The notes: a model not told the origin generated them from the letters alone. A stretch of 64,000 nt of DNA from Thiobacillus sp. (GCA_030679915.1 JAUXRY010000002.1:1-64000); one strand, 5' to 3'; positions 1-9,656 are shown, counted from the first letter of the stretch. A program made the numbers and translations.

Positions 1-231
1 TATAAAGTATTCACCATCGCCGCGGGTGCGCTGTCGATGGCATTGCTGCCATTTACCCTGGCTTCACTGATCGGCCGCGGCGCACGTTTTTTTCTGGTTG
101 CAGGGTTGATGGCCTGGGGCGGCGCACGCATGGAAGTGGCGCTGCATCGCTACGTTGACCGCCTGGGCTGGGCGACCGTTGCGATGGTGGTGATTGGCGC
201 GGCCCTTTATCACTGGACCCGCGCATCGTGA
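1..231 (+). CDS. YqaA/DedA-like membrane protein (3' end only)
   Basis: The open frame runs in from the left edge, and only the last 76 residues are visible. They begin YKVFTIAAGA and contain the stretch PFTLASLIGRGARFFLVAGL, followed by a second hydrophobic segment (WATVAMVVIGAALY). The SLIGRGARFF signature is typical of the C-terminus of YqaA-type members of the DedA/SNARE-associated membrane family. I infer an inner-membrane protein of unknown transport role. The stop codon overlaps the GTG start of the next gene (GTGA), so the two are probably cotranscribed and translationally coupled. Confidence 0.75.
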   Translation, partial: YKVFTIAAGALSMALLPFTLASLIGRGARFFLVAGLMAWGGARMEVALHRYVDRLGWATVAMVVIGAALYHWTRAS

Positions 232-1076
232 CCGAACCGGTCTACGCGGGCAAGCGCATTGCCCTGCTGACTCAGCATGGCAAGGAAGCGGTGATCGCAC
301 CGGTACTCGACGCTGCACTGGGTTGCCGGGTCGAGCGTGTCAGCGGGTTCGATACGGACACGCTTGGCACCTTCACCCGCGACATTCCCCGCGCCGGCCA
401 TCAACTTGAAGCTGCACGCCGCAAGGCGCGCATCGGCATGGAATTGTCCGGCCTACCGCTGGGATTGGCGAGCGAAGGGGCTTTTGGTCCTGACCCGGTG
501 GCAGGCCTGTTCCCCTGGAACGTCGAATTGCTGCTGTTCATCGACGACGAACGCGGCATGGAGGTGACGGGCAGGGCGCAACGGGCGACACGCAACACCC
601 ATCTGCTGACGGATGACTGGGAGGCCGCCGCGCGATTTGCCCGCAAGGCGGGCTTCCCCGAGCATCATCTGGTGGTGCGCCCGCAGGCCGAGGACGACCC
701 CCGTATCGAAAAAGGACTCGACTCCTGGACGGCGTTTGAAGCTGCTTTTCATCAGGGACGCGAGCAGGCAGCCAACGGCCGGGTGTTTCTTGAGAACGAT
801 GTGCGTGCCCACGCGCATCCCACGCGCAGAGAGGTCATCCGGTTGGCCGCCGAAGAACTCGCGGCCAAGCTGGATTCATGCTGCCCGGTGTGCGGCACAC
901 CGGGTTTCTGGATTATGGAACGGTTGACCGGTCTGCCATGCGCCGATTGCGGCGCACCCACGCGGGAAGTACGCGCGACCGTTCATGGCTGTCTCAAGTG
1001 CGGCCATCGCGACACGCGTGAACAAGTCGACGCGGAACATGCCGATCCGGGGCGTTGTGATTATTGCAATCCGTGA
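228..1076 (+). CDS. DUF6671-like protein with C-terminal zinc ribbons
   Basis: A 282-residue soluble protein with a GTG start overlapping the upstream stop. I recognise it as resembling the DUF6671 family, whose function is unknown. The N-terminal two thirds (GKRIALLTQHGKEAVIAP, then an FDTDTLGTFTRD segment) form the conserved family core. The C-terminus holds four CxxC knuckles at about C219/C222, C238/C241, C255/C258 and C277/C280, which would make two zinc ribbons. Such ribbons often bind nucleic acid or protein, but nothing here fixes a substrate. It lies directly behind the YqaA-like gene and is followed by an 83-nt gap. Confidence 0.7.
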   Translation: MTEPVYAGKRIALLTQHGKEAVIAPVLDAALGCRVERVSGFDTDTLGTFTRDIPRAGHQLEAARRKARIGMELSGLPLGLASEGAFGPDPVAGLFPWNVELLLFIDDERGMEVTGRAQRATRNTHLLTDDWEAAARFARKAGFPEHHLVVRPQAEDDPRIEKGLDSWTAFEAAFHQGREQAANGRVFLENDVRAHAHPTRREVIRLAAEELAAKLDSCCPVCGTPGFWIMERLTGLPCADCGAPTREVRATVHGCLKCGHRDTREQVDAEHADPGRCDYCNP

Positions 1077-1159
1077 AGCGACCGTGGACCGGAACGGCGT
1101 TCGGCGTGAGCACGTTTCCGGGCGTGCCGAATCTTATGCGCTTCCGGTAAGCTAGCCGA

Positions 1160-2215
1160 ATGCCACTCAACATCGACTCCCCACTCACCCGCCGTGTTGC
1201 GGCATTCGCGTTTCTGATCCTGATATTCGGGTTCACCTTGTGGGTGCTGTCACCTTTTTTTGCGTCACTGGCCTGGGCGGGCATCCTGGCGTATGTCGCC
1301 TGGCCGCTGCATCAGCGCTTGCTCGATCGGCTGCCCGAGCGCGAGAACATCGCCGCATTGCTGACGACGTTGGGCGTGGCGGCAACCTTGTTGCTGCCGC
1401 TGGTGTGGGTCATGTTCACCGTGGCGATGGATGTGGCCACAGCCACCGCGACGTTTAAACAACTCCTGGCCGAAGGCTTGCCACCACTGCCTCCTGCCGT
1501 AAGTGCCTGGCCGGGCGGCGCCTGGTTTGTCACGCAATATCAGGCGGTACAGGGTGATCCGGTATGGCTTCACGCGCAGATCGGCGTGCTGGGGCTCGAT
1601 GATCCCGCTTCGTTCAAAGCCTTGGCCGGCGGTGTGGGGCGCATTGCGGCGAAATTCGGTCTGGCGGTATTTGCATTGTTCTTTCTTCTGCGCCACGGAA
1701 TGAGCGTTCTGGCGCAGTTTCGCGGGGTGGCCACGCGCTGGCTGGGCGATGCCGCCCGAGGCTACATCCAGGCCGTCGGCGTGACGGTGCGAGCCGTGGT
1801 GTTTGGCATTGTGCTCACCGCGCTGGCGCAAGGGGTGCTCGCCGGCCTGGGTTATTGGGTGGCCGGCATTTCGGCGCCGGCATTATGGGGCGTGATCACT
1901 GCCCTGATTTCGCTGATTCCTTTTGTGGGTCCAGTGGTGTGGATCGGGTTGTCTTTGAGCCTGTTGGCACACGGCGAAACGCAGGCCGCGCTGGGCTTGT
2001 TCCTGTGGGGCGCGCTGGTGGTGAGCTGGGTTGATAACCTGATCCGCCCACTGGCCATCAGCGGGCCGACGAAAATTCCGTTCTTGCTGGTGTTTCTGGG
2101 TGTGCTCGGCGGCCTCAATGCATTTGGCCTGATCGGCCTGTTCCTGGGGCCGGTACTGCTCGCCGTGTCGGTCGCGATTTGGCGTGAATGGCAGGTTCAC
2201 GCGCGTTCAGTCTGA
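1160..2215 (+). CDS. AI-2E family transporter (YdiK/PerM-like permease)
   Basis: A 351-residue integral membrane protein with about seven or eight hydrophobic segments. The first pair lies near residues 12-45, and a block of closely spaced helices starts near residue 215. The C-terminal GLIGLFLGPVLLAV segment is the family hallmark. The family was named for autoinducer-2 export by one member; other members act as Na+/H+ antiporters or have no known substrate, so the function here is open. The ATG at 1160 opens the hydrophilic leader MPLNIDSPLTRR. It appears to be a single-gene unit, with gaps on both sides. Confidence 0.85.
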   Translation: MPLNIDSPLTRRVAAFAFLILIFGFTLWVLSPFFASLAWAGILAYVAWPLHQRLLDRLPERENIAALLTTLGVAATLLLPLVWVMFTVAMDVATATATFKQLLAEGLPPLPPAVSAWPGGAWFVTQYQAVQGDPVWLHAQIGVLGLDDPASFKALAGGVGRIAAKFGLAVFALFFLLRHGMSVLAQFRGVATRWLGDAARGYIQAVGVTVRAVVFGIVLTALAQGVLAGLGYWVAGISAPALWGVITALISLIPFVGPVVWIGLSLSLLAHGETQAALGLFLWGALVVSWVDNLIRPLAISGPTKIPFLLVFLGVLGGLNAFGLIGLFLGPVLLAVSVAIWREWQVHARSV

Positions 2216-2376
2216 ACATGGCGCCCGCACTTCAAGACACTTGAGGGGTGGGCTTGGTGGTATCCTTGCAACCTGCGTAGGGACTTTTTCCGATATGCGC
2301 GAATCCATCCCGTCGCTTACGCGACCCCAGTACGCTCCCCTACAACGCAACACTCAAACAGACAGCAATTGCAGCC

Positions 2377-2682
2377 ATGACCAACCCCAAGATGACCTAC
2401 GCCGGATTTCACCATGACAAACATGGGATCACCATGATGGGGCGCGTCGTGCTGGACGCCTGGGTGTTTGGGTTTTTGCCCGAAACTGAAGATTGTGCAG
2501 GCTGGGATCTGGGCCGCATGCAAGTGCTGATGGACAAGATTGAAGCCGAGTGGGACAAATATATGAATTTGCCCAGCCGCCTGCCGCCTGAGCTGCGTGA
2601 CCGACATACGGCCATCTATAAAATGGCAGTGGAAGAGGCGCGCAAAAAAGGCTGGGATCCCGAACTCGGCGATGACGATTAA
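2377..2682 (+). CDS. small conserved hypothetical protein
   Basis: A 101-residue soluble acidic protein with no signal peptide and no membrane segment. It has a histidine-rich start (FHHDKHG), a tryptophan-rich middle (DAWVFGFLPETEDCAGWDLGRM) and a helical, charged C-terminal half ending DPELGDDD. I do not recognise a named domain. Coding is supported by normal codon use and by position: the gene stands alone, 44 nt upstream of the rRNA methyltransferase gene. An overlapping frame starting at 2184 is a shadow. Function unknown. Confidence 0.65.
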   Translation: MTNPKMTYAGFHHDKHGITMMGRVVLDAWVFGFLPETEDCAGWDLGRMQVLMDKIEAEWDKYMNLPSRLPPELRDRHTAIYKMAVEEARKKGWDPELGDDD

Positions 2683-2725
2683 ACCAGTATTTGATTGCCG
2701 TTATCCACTCGCCTGATTTGCCCCC

Positions 2726-3973
2726 ATGGAACTGACTCCGCAGCTGCTGCAACTCGCCACCCAGGCGCTCGACCTGGTACTGGATTTCAAACGCCCGGCT
2801 GATGCCGAGCTGTCGGCCTTTTTCCGCGACCACAAGAAGCTCGGGCCGCATGACCGTGCCTTTGTCGCCGAAGCCGTATTCGGCGTGCTGCGCCGTTATC
2901 GCTATCTGTCGGTGGTGGTGCCGGCTGCCAATCCGCGCACGCTGGTGATTGCCTGGATGATCAAGGCGCGTGGCATGAGTGGTGCAGTGCTGGAACAATT
3001 CGCCAAGCCCGAGCTGATCGATCATATCCGCAACGCCAAAACCGATGATCTGGTGCTGGGCATCGCTGCCGATTTGCCCGACTGGGTGATCGAAAAGCTG
3101 CAGCTGTCGATGAGTGATACCGATATCCTTGCGCTGGGCCGCGCCCTGCAGTTGCAGGCGCCGCTGGACGTGCGAGTCAATACGATCAAGGCGAACCGCG
3201 AGGCCGTACTGGCGCAGTTGCTCGCAGAGGGCATGGCCGTTGAGGCCACACCGTATTCGCCGTGGGGCATCCGCTTCAAGGAGCATCCTGCGATCAACCG
3301 TCATCCCCTGTTCGTCAATGGCAGTCTGGAAGTGCAGGATGAAGGCAGCCAGCTGTTGGCGCTGTTGGTGGGCGCGCGGCGCGGTGAAATGGTGTGTGAC
3401 TTTTGTGCGGGAGCGGGCGGTAAAACCCTTGCCATCGGCGCGATGATGGCCTCAAGTGGCCGCCTGTACGCGTTTGATGTGGCCGAAAAGCGGCTGGTCA
3501 AAATGAAGCCGCGGCTTGCGCGATCAGGTTTGTCCAATGTTATGCCGCAGCTACTCTCATCCGAGAACGACACGCGGGTGAAGCGGCTGGCCGGCAAGCT
3601 CGACCGCGTGCTGGTCGATGCACCATGCTCGGGGCTGGGCACCGTTCGCCGCAATCCCGACCTGAAGTTCCGCCAATCGCCCGAAAGCGTGGCAGAACTG
3701 ACGCAAAAGCAGACAGCCATTTTGCGTTCGGCAGCCAAGTTGTTGAAACCCGGCGGTCGGCTGGTGTATGCAACATGCAGCCTGCTGACGGAAGAAAATG
3801 AGGCGGTAGTCGAGACGTTGTTGGCTGAAGGTAAATTTACTCTGTTGCCGGTTAACGAAGTATTGGCGCAGAGTAAGATCAACCTCGACACGGGCCCCAT
3901 GCTCAAGATGTCCCCTTTAATCCATGGTACGGATGGCTTTTTTGCAGCGGTGCTCGTCAAGACAGCTGATTGA
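2726..3973 (+). CDS. RsmB/NOP-type RNA m5C methyltransferase
   Basis: A 415-residue SAM-dependent cytosine-C5 methyltransferase of the RsmB/NOP2/Sun family, most likely acting on 16S rRNA. The SAM-binding motif CDFCAGAGGKTLAIG is followed by the motif IV cysteine in VDAPCSGLGTVRRNPD (C301) and the motif VI catalytic cysteine in YATCSLL (C351). Both cysteines are needed for covalent catalysis and release. The N-terminal ~150 residues resemble the NusB-like RNA-binding part seen in RsmB. Genuine rsmB usually sits with fmt/def, and this copy does not. I therefore leave the symbol blank. Confidence 0.88.
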   Translation: MELTPQLLQLATQALDLVLDFKRPADAELSAFFRDHKKLGPHDRAFVAEAVFGVLRRYRYLSVVVPAANPRTLVIAWMIKARGMSGAVLEQFAKPELIDHIRNAKTDDLVLGIAADLPDWVIEKLQLSMSDTDILALGRALQLQAPLDVRVNTIKANREAVLAQLLAEGMAVEATPYSPWGIRFKEHPAINRHPLFVNGSLEVQDEGSQLLALLVGARRGEMVCDFCAGAGGKTLAIGAMMASSGRLYAFDVAEKRLVKMKPRLARSGLSNVMPQLLSSENDTRVKRLAGKLDRVLVDAPCSGLGTVRRNPDLKFRQSPESVAELTQKQTAILRSAAKLLKPGGRLVYATCSLLTEENEAVVETLLAEGKFTLLPVNEVLAQSKINLDTGPMLKMSPLIHGTDGFFAAVLVKTAD

Positions 3974-4029
3974 TTTGCTAAAGGAGTTGCAGTTTGAACG
4001 GGATGCTTCTTTCAGCCTGATTATCGAAT

Positions 4030-5844
4030 ATGACCGCTGCGACATTCGACCCTGATGCGCTCGGCAGCTTGTGCGGCTTGTTTCGCGCACGTGTCGCCGC
4101 ATCGCCCGATCAGCTTGCCTACCGTCAGTTCGATGAGGCGAGCGACGCCTGGGTCAGTTATACCTGGGCACAGGTGGCCGCTGAGGTAGCGCGCTGGCAG
4201 GCTGCGCTGATCAGGGAAGGCCTGATCCCCGGTGATCGCGTGGCGGTGATGCTGAAAAACAGCGTCGAATGGATCATCTTTGATCAGGCTGCGCTCGCGC
4301 TGGGACTCGTCACCGTGCCGTTGTATCTCGATGATCGCCCCGAAAGCGCCGCGTACATTCTCAACCATTCCGGCGCAAAGTTGCTGCTGGTCGAAGGCAG
4401 GTTTCAGCATAAGAAGCTGGCCGAAATCACGGGCTCGACCGCCACATTGCAACATATCGTCAGTCTGGTGGCGCCGGACAGCGCGTTGGTGATCTGGAGC
4501 ACCCGCTTTGTGGTGGCAGCCGACTGGCTGGCGGCCGCGAACAATACGCCGATACCCGAACGTCACCTGAGCCCGGATCTCCTGGCCAGCATTGTCTACA
4601 CATCGGGCACCACGGGGCGGCCAAAAGGCGTGATGCTGACGCACGAAAACATCTTGCGGAATGTCTTTGCCGCGTCCGGGTTCGCGGACTTTGGGGCGCA
4701 TCCCGTGTTCCTGTCTTTTCTGCCGCTGTCGCACATGTTTGAACGCACCGCCGGCTACTACCTGCCGATGCTGCTGGGGGCCGAGGTGGCGTATGCGCGT
4801 TCCATCGCCCAGCTGGCCAACGATTTGCAGGTCATCCGCCCAACGGTGCTGGTTTCCGTGCCGCGTATTTATGAACGGGTGTACGGACGGATTCAGGATG
4901 GACTGGCCACGAAAAGCCCGGTGGCGAGGATGTTGTTCAATCTGGCGGTGCGGGTGGGCTGGCGCCGTTTTGAGCATGCCCAGGGGCGCGCGAGCTGGCA
5001 CCCCGAACTGGTGTTATGGCCGCTTTTGAACAGCCTGGTGGCCGGCAACGTCACCGAAAAACTGGGCGGGCGGCTGGCGCTGGCCATATCCGGCGGTGCG
5101 GCGCTGTCGCCCGATATCGCGCGCGTTTTCATTGGCCTGGGTGTGCCGATTTACCAGGGCTACGGACTCACCGAAACCAGCCCGGTGGTGTGCTGCAACC
5201 GGCCGGGCGACAATCTGCCCTCGAGTATCGGCAAGCCGCTGCCAGGTATCGAAGTGAAAATTGGCGACGAAGATGAGTTGCTCACGCGCAGCCGCTGCGT
5301 GATGCGCGGCTACTGGCAGAATGAAGACGCCACGCGCGAATTGATCGATGCTGACGGCTGGGTTCACACCGGCGACAAGGCGCGCGTCGATGCCCACGGT
5401 TTTTACACCATCGTGGGTCGCATCAAGGACATCATCGTGTTGAATAACGGTGAGAAAATCCCGCCCAGCGATATGGAGTCTGCAATACTGCTTGACCCCT
5501 TGTTCGAGCAGGTGATGATCGTCGGCGAAGGCAAACCCTATCTGGCCGCGTTGACCGTTTTGAACGAAGCGCACTGGGAAGCCTTTGCCGCCAGCATCCA
5601 CGTCGACCCAAAACATCCCCTGATCCTTCGCGACCCCAAGGTGATCAAATTGATCACTCAACGCGTGGCAGCACACCTCGGGCATTTTCCGGGCTATGCT
5701 CAAATCCGGCGCCTGCATCTGGACCTCACGCCATGGACGGTGGAGGAGGGGTTGCTGACGCCCACCCTTAAAGTCAAACGCAACCAGGTGCTCGAGCGTT
5801 ACCGTGCGGCGGTCGATGCCATGTATGCTGATTTCGCGCGTTAA
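4030..5844 (+). CDS. long-chain acyl-CoA synthetase (AMP-forming)
   Basis: A 604-residue adenylate-forming enzyme that activates fatty acids to acyl-CoA through an acyl-AMP intermediate. The P-loop-like motif YTSGTTGRPKGV lies at residues 190-201 and the A5 motif YGLTETSPV near residue 378. A DGWVHTGDKARVD motif and a GRIKDIIVLNNGEKI hinge follow. Its size and the GYGLTETSP form suit the FadD15/long-chain group. A FadL-type porin gene follows after only 27 nt. This supports a fatty-acid uptake and activation unit, though the actual substrate is inferred. Confidence 0.88.
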   Translation: MTAATFDPDALGSLCGLFRARVAASPDQLAYRQFDEASDAWVSYTWAQVAAEVARWQAALIREGLIPGDRVAVMLKNSVEWIIFDQAALALGLVTVPLYLDDRPESAAYILNHSGAKLLLVEGRFQHKKLAEITGSTATLQHIVSLVAPDSALVIWSTRFVVAADWLAAANNTPIPERHLSPDLLASIVYTSGTTGRPKGVMLTHENILRNVFAASGFADFGAHPVFLSFLPLSHMFERTAGYYLPMLLGAEVAYARSIAQLANDLQVIRPTVLVSVPRIYERVYGRIQDGLATKSPVARMLFNLAVRVGWRRFEHAQGRASWHPELVLWPLLNSLVAGNVTEKLGGRLALAISGGAALSPDIARVFIGLGVPIYQGYGLTETSPVVCCNRPGDNLPSSIGKPLPGIEVKIGDEDELLTRSRCVMRGYWQNEDATRELIDADGWVHTGDKARVDAHGFYTIVGRIKDIIVLNNGEKIPPSDMESAILLDPLFEQVMIVGEGKPYLAALTVLNEAHWEAFAASIHVDPKHPLILRDPKVIKLITQRVAAHLGHFPGYAQIRRLHLDLTPWTVEEGLLTPTLKVKRNQVLERYRAAVDAMYADFAR

Positions 5845-5871
5845 GTTTTCAATAAAAAACTGGAGAGACAC

Positions 5872-7092
5872 ATGCCCTCATTTACGTTTAATCGCTTACC
5901 GCTTGGTCTGGCTCTGGCCGGCATGGCCAGTCTGACGCATGCCGCCGGCTTTGCGCTGATCGAGCAGAACGCCAGCGGCCTCGGCAATGCCTATGCAGGC
6001 CAGGCCGCGAGCGCCCAGGATGCCAGCACGATATTTTTCAATCCAGCCGGAATGACCCTGCTGCCCGACCGCCAGGTTGTGATGGCGGGCCACCTCATCA
6101 AGCCGCAGGCGGAATTCGGTGGTGTAGTTAATCCGGTAATTCCGGGCGTTAACAACGGGGGTAACGGAGGAGATGCGGGTGGCCTTGCCTTTATTCCAAA
6201 CGGTTATTTTGCATATCGACTGACACCTGACATTCACGTGGGTATTGGCATGAATGCGCCGTTTGGTTTGAAAACCGAATATGACCGCACTTGGGCCGGT
6301 AGCACCCATGGGGTCAAATCCGAGTTGAAAACGATCAACCTCAACCCCTCGATTGCCTGGAAAGCGAATGAGTCGCTTTCATTGGGTGCAGGTCTCAGTA
6401 TCCAATATGCGAAAGCAACGCTGACCAGCAATACTGGATTGGCCGGAATTGCCACTATAGAGGGAGATGATATTGGCTGGGGCTTTAATCTGGGCGTATT
6501 GTGGAAGCTCAACGACACGACCCGTATTGGCCTAGCCTATCGTTCGGAGGTGGATCAAAAACTGGAAGGAACGGCCAAGTTTTCAGGAGCCCCTGGGTTA
6601 AACACTCAAGCAACAGCGAGTGTTACTTTGCCGGATAGCGCTTCGTTATCAATGGTCCATAACTTGAACCCACGCCTGGAACTGCTGGCCGACGTGACTT
6701 GGACGGGCTGGAGTGATTTCGATGAGTTGCGTGTTATACGGACTCTTGGCACACCGATAGTTACGCCCGAAAACTGGAGCGATAGCTATCGGTACTCGGT
6801 AGGTGTCAACTATCGCTTAAATGACAAAACGACCTTGCGTGGGGGTGTGGCATACGACGAAACCCCGGTGTCCGATGCTTTCCGCACGGTACGCATTCCA
6901 GACGAGAGCCGGACCTGGCTGGCCTTTGGTGCGCAATATCGCCTGTCCAATAAAACCGCGCTCGATTTTGGCTACGCACACCTGTTCGTCAAGGATGCGC
7001 GGATCAATAAAACAGAAAGTGGCGTGACGCTCACCGGCAAATACGAAGCCTCGGTCGATATCCTCTCCGCACAGCTGACCCACAACTTCTGA
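5872..7092 (+). CDS. OmpP1/FadL family outer-membrane transporter
   Basis: A 406-residue outer-membrane beta-barrel protein for long-chain fatty acids or other hydrophobic compounds. A signal peptide of about 24 residues ends SLTHA before AGFALIEQNASGLGNAYAGQAA, the classic FadL N-terminus forming the hatch. The NPAGMTLL motif follows. The C-terminus ends in alternating barrel strands with a terminal phenylalanine (SAQLTHNF), as expected for BAM-dependent assembly. A good ribosome site (GGAGAG) precedes the ATG. It lies between the acyl-CoA ligase and MscS genes in one apparent operon. Confidence 0.9.
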   Translation: MPSFTFNRLPLGLALAGMASLTHAAGFALIEQNASGLGNAYAGQAASAQDASTIFFNPAGMTLLPDRQVVMAGHLIKPQAEFGGVVNPVIPGVNNGGNGGDAGGLAFIPNGYFAYRLTPDIHVGIGMNAPFGLKTEYDRTWAGSTHGVKSELKTINLNPSIAWKANESLSLGAGLSIQYAKATLTSNTGLAGIATIEGDDIGWGFNLGVLWKLNDTTRIGLAYRSEVDQKLEGTAKFSGAPGLNTQATASVTLPDSASLSMVHNLNPRLELLADVTWTGWSDFDELRVIRTLGTPIVTPENWSDSYRYSVGVNYRLNDKTTLRGGVAYDETPVSDAFRTVRIPDESRTWLAFGAQYRLSNKTALDFGYAHLFVKDARINKTESGVTLTGKYEASVDILSAQLTHNF

Positions 7093-7094
7093 CC

Positions 7095-8396
7095 TTGTCT
7101 CAAACTATCCCTTTCGACAACCTTCTGACGCGTCTCATCGAAGACGGTCAGGATATCGTCCTGCTGTGGCAATTGGGTGTGCTGGCGACGTGCGCGCTGG
7201 CGGCCTGGGGCGCGATGCGACTGGCTCAGCCGTATCTCGCCAAGACTGAAATTTCATGGTCGGCTGGACGCGCGGGGCTGCGCCGGGCAGGGTTTCCGCT
7301 CGCCATGTTGCTGGCGTTGCTGCTGGGGCGCGAGATTGCGGAAATCTGGCTGAATAAAACACACTTGCTGAATCTGGCGGTGCCGCTCTTGCTGGCGCTG
7401 GCGGGCGTGCGGCTGGCGATTTATGCGCTGCGCTATGTGTTCGAGCCGCGCGAGTCGCTCAGGCTGTGGGAGCGCACCGCCGCCTGGCTGATCTGGGGTG
7501 CGTTCGCGCTGCACATCACCGGTTTGCTGCCGCGCATTCACGCGGCAATGGAAGCGTTGTCGTTCCAGTCGGGCAGCAATCGTTTCTCGCTGTGGCTGCT
7601 GTTCCAGGCGGCGGCGGTGATCGTGGTGGCGGTGATTGCCGCGCTGACTCTGGCGCGTGTGGTCGAAACCCGGCTGATGGGCGTCACCCAGATGAACCTG
7701 TCGCTGCGCATGGCGCTTTCCAAGGCGGCGCGCACCCTGTTTCTGCTCCTGGCCGTGCTGGCGGCGCTGCCGGCGGTGGGGATCGACCTCACCGTATTGT
7801 CGGTGTTCGGCGGCGCGCTCGGCGTGGGGATCGGGTTTGGTCTGCAAAAAGTCGCCAGCAACTACATTTCCGGTTTCATCATCCTGCTCGACCGCTCGGT
7901 GCGCATCGGCGATCTGATCACGGTTGACAACAAATACGGCCAGGTCAGCCAGATCAACACGCGCTATACCCTGTTGAGGGCGCTGGACGGCACCGAAACC
8001 ATCGTCCCCAACGAAACCCTGATCACGCAGACGGTGATCAACCATTCGCTGTCCAAGCCCAATGTGCGGGTTGCATTGCCGATTCAGGTTTCATATGACT
8101 CCAATCTGGAGCAGGTCGAAGCCTTGATGCTTGAGGCCGCCCATGAGCAAGGCCGGGTCATCCTCGACGATCCAGACAGCCTTCCCAAGGTTTTGCTGCG
8201 TGAGTTTGCGGATAATGGCATTTCGCTGGAGCTCGCGGTATGGATTCGGGATGCCGGTGAAGGCCTGAACAATCTGCGCTCAGACATCAATTGGGGGATC
8301 TGGCGACGCTTTAAGACGGCAGGCATCGAGATCCCCTTCCCGCAGCGGGTGGTGCACTGGGCCCCGCCGGAAAATTTAACTTTGAATAAGCCTTGA
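7095..8396 (+). CDS. MscS-type mechanosensitive ion channel
   Basis: A 433-residue inner-membrane channel of the MscS superfamily that opens under membrane tension and releases solutes. Five or so hydrophobic segments precede the pore-lining helix, with GVGIGFGLQKVASNYISGF starting near residue 243. The beta domain DRSVRIGDLITVDNKYGQV and the cytoplasmic alpha/beta domain follow. The predicted start is TTG, two nucleotides after the fadL-like stop, so translation is probably coupled to that gene. The extra N-terminal helices make it larger than E. coli MscS (286 residues). Confidence 0.88.
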   Translation: MSQTIPFDNLLTRLIEDGQDIVLLWQLGVLATCALAAWGAMRLAQPYLAKTEISWSAGRAGLRRAGFPLAMLLALLLGREIAEIWLNKTHLLNLAVPLLLALAGVRLAIYALRYVFEPRESLRLWERTAAWLIWGAFALHITGLLPRIHAAMEALSFQSGSNRFSLWLLFQAAAVIVVAVIAALTLARVVETRLMGVTQMNLSLRMALSKAARTLFLLLAVLAALPAVGIDLTVLSVFGGALGVGIGFGLQKVASNYISGFIILLDRSVRIGDLITVDNKYGQVSQINTRYTLLRALDGTETIVPNETLITQTVINHSLSKPNVRVALPIQVSYDSNLEQVEALMLEAAHEQGRVILDDPDSLPKVLLREFADNGISLELAVWIRDAGEGLNNLRSDINWGIWRRFKTAGIEIPFPQRVVHWAPPENLTLNKP

Positions 8397-8458
8397 TTTT
8401 TATGGGGTTTGTCCGTAAATTAGCTGATGACTTTGTCCTGTTTTAGGAACCAAAAACT

Positions 8459-9631
8459 ATGCAATTAGGCCTGTTGGATCTTCCTTGGTGGGGTTATGTG
8501 GTGGCAGCGCTGGCGCTTACCCACATCACCATCGCCGCCGTCACCATTTTCCTGCACCGCTCGCAGGCGCATCGCGCCGTCGACCTGCATCCCATCGTCA
8601 GTCACTTCTTCCGTTTCTGGCTGTGGCTCACCTCCGGCATGGTCACCAAGGAATGGGTCGCCATACACCGCAAGCACCACGCCAAGTGTGAAACGGTCGA
8701 CGACCCGCACAGTCCGCAGACGCGCGGCATTAAAACCGTCTTCTGGCGGGGTTCCGAGCTGTATCGCGCCGAGGCCAAGGTGGCCGAGACGCTGGAAAAA
8801 TACGGCCACGGCACGCCCGACGACTGGATGGAACGCAACGTCTATAGCCGCCATTCGGCCAAGGGCATTGCCCTGATGATGGTGATCAATCTCGTCCTGT
8901 TCGGGCCGATTGGCCTGACCATATGGGCGGTGCAAATGGCATGGATTCCGGTTACCGCCGCCGGCATCATCAACGGTATTGGACATTACTGGGGCTATCG
9001 CAACTTCGCCTGCGAAGATGCCAGCACCAACGTATTCCCTTGGGGCATTCTGATCGGTGGCGAAGAGCTGCATAACAATCACCACGCTTACGGCACTTCG
9101 GCTAGGTTATCGAACAAGTGGTATGAGTTCGACATTGGTTGGCTCTACATCAAGCTGATGACCTATGTTGGACTGGCTACCGTCCGCAAGGTGGCGCCCA
9201 CGGTGAAATGGCAACCGGCCAAACCGTTGTGCGACCTGGATTCCTTGCAGGCCATCATTACGCATCGCTATGACGTGATGACGCGCTTCGTCAAAAGTGT
9301 ACGTGCCGAGAGTGCGGCCGAGATTGCCAAGCTCAAGGCCAATGCAAGCCTGCCGCAAAACTGGAATCTCAACAGCTTCCGTCGCTGCTTGCATCAGGAA
9401 CCTGCCGAGTTGGCAGCGGCAGACAAAGCCGGGCTCGATACCCTGCTGGGCAAGAGTGAGCGGCTGAACACCGTGTATCGGATGCGTCAGGAACTTGCGG
9501 CCATTTGGAGCCGTTCTACGGCAACGCGCGAGCAACTGCTGGAGCAGTTGCAAGCATGGTGCAAACGTGCTGAAAGCAGTGGCATCCAGTCACTGCAAGA
9601 TTTCTCGGTACGCCTGCGCTGCTACGCTTAA
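8459..9631 (+). CDS. acyl-lipid/acyl-CoA delta-9-type fatty acid desaturase
   Basis: A 390-residue di-iron membrane desaturase. The three histidine boxes are HRSQAH (H33, H38), HRKHH (H70, H73, H74) and HNNHH (H205, H208, H209), matching the stearoyl-CoA desaturase-like family. Hydrophobic helices lie at about 10-32, 45-62 and 138-175. After the catalytic domain there is a ~130-residue helical, charged C-terminal extension common in betaproteobacterial homologues. It would introduce a double bond into membrane acyl chains with electrons from a ferredoxin-type donor. The gene stands alone and is followed by a strong terminator. Confidence 0.9.
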   Translation: MQLGLLDLPWWGYVVAALALTHITIAAVTIFLHRSQAHRAVDLHPIVSHFFRFWLWLTSGMVTKEWVAIHRKHHAKCETVDDPHSPQTRGIKTVFWRGSELYRAEAKVAETLEKYGHGTPDDWMERNVYSRHSAKGIALMMVINLVLFGPIGLTIWAVQMAWIPVTAAGIINGIGHYWGYRNFACEDASTNVFPWGILIGGEELHNNHHAYGTSARLSNKWYEFDIGWLYIKLMTYVGLATVRKVAPTVKWQPAKPLCDLDSLQAIITHRYDVMTRFVKSVRAESAAEIAKLKANASLPQNWNLNSFRRCLHQEPAELAAADKAGLDTLLGKSERLNTVYRMRQELAAIWSRSTATREQLLEQLQAWCKRAESSGIQSLQDFSVRLRCYA

Positions 9632-9656
9632 GTATCGCGTTGTAACGACTTGAATA

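Noticed and set aside
2184-2417. 77-residue plus-strand frame before the small hypothetical gene
   Set aside because: It overlaps both neighbours' ends, has no ribosome site and an unconvincing composition.
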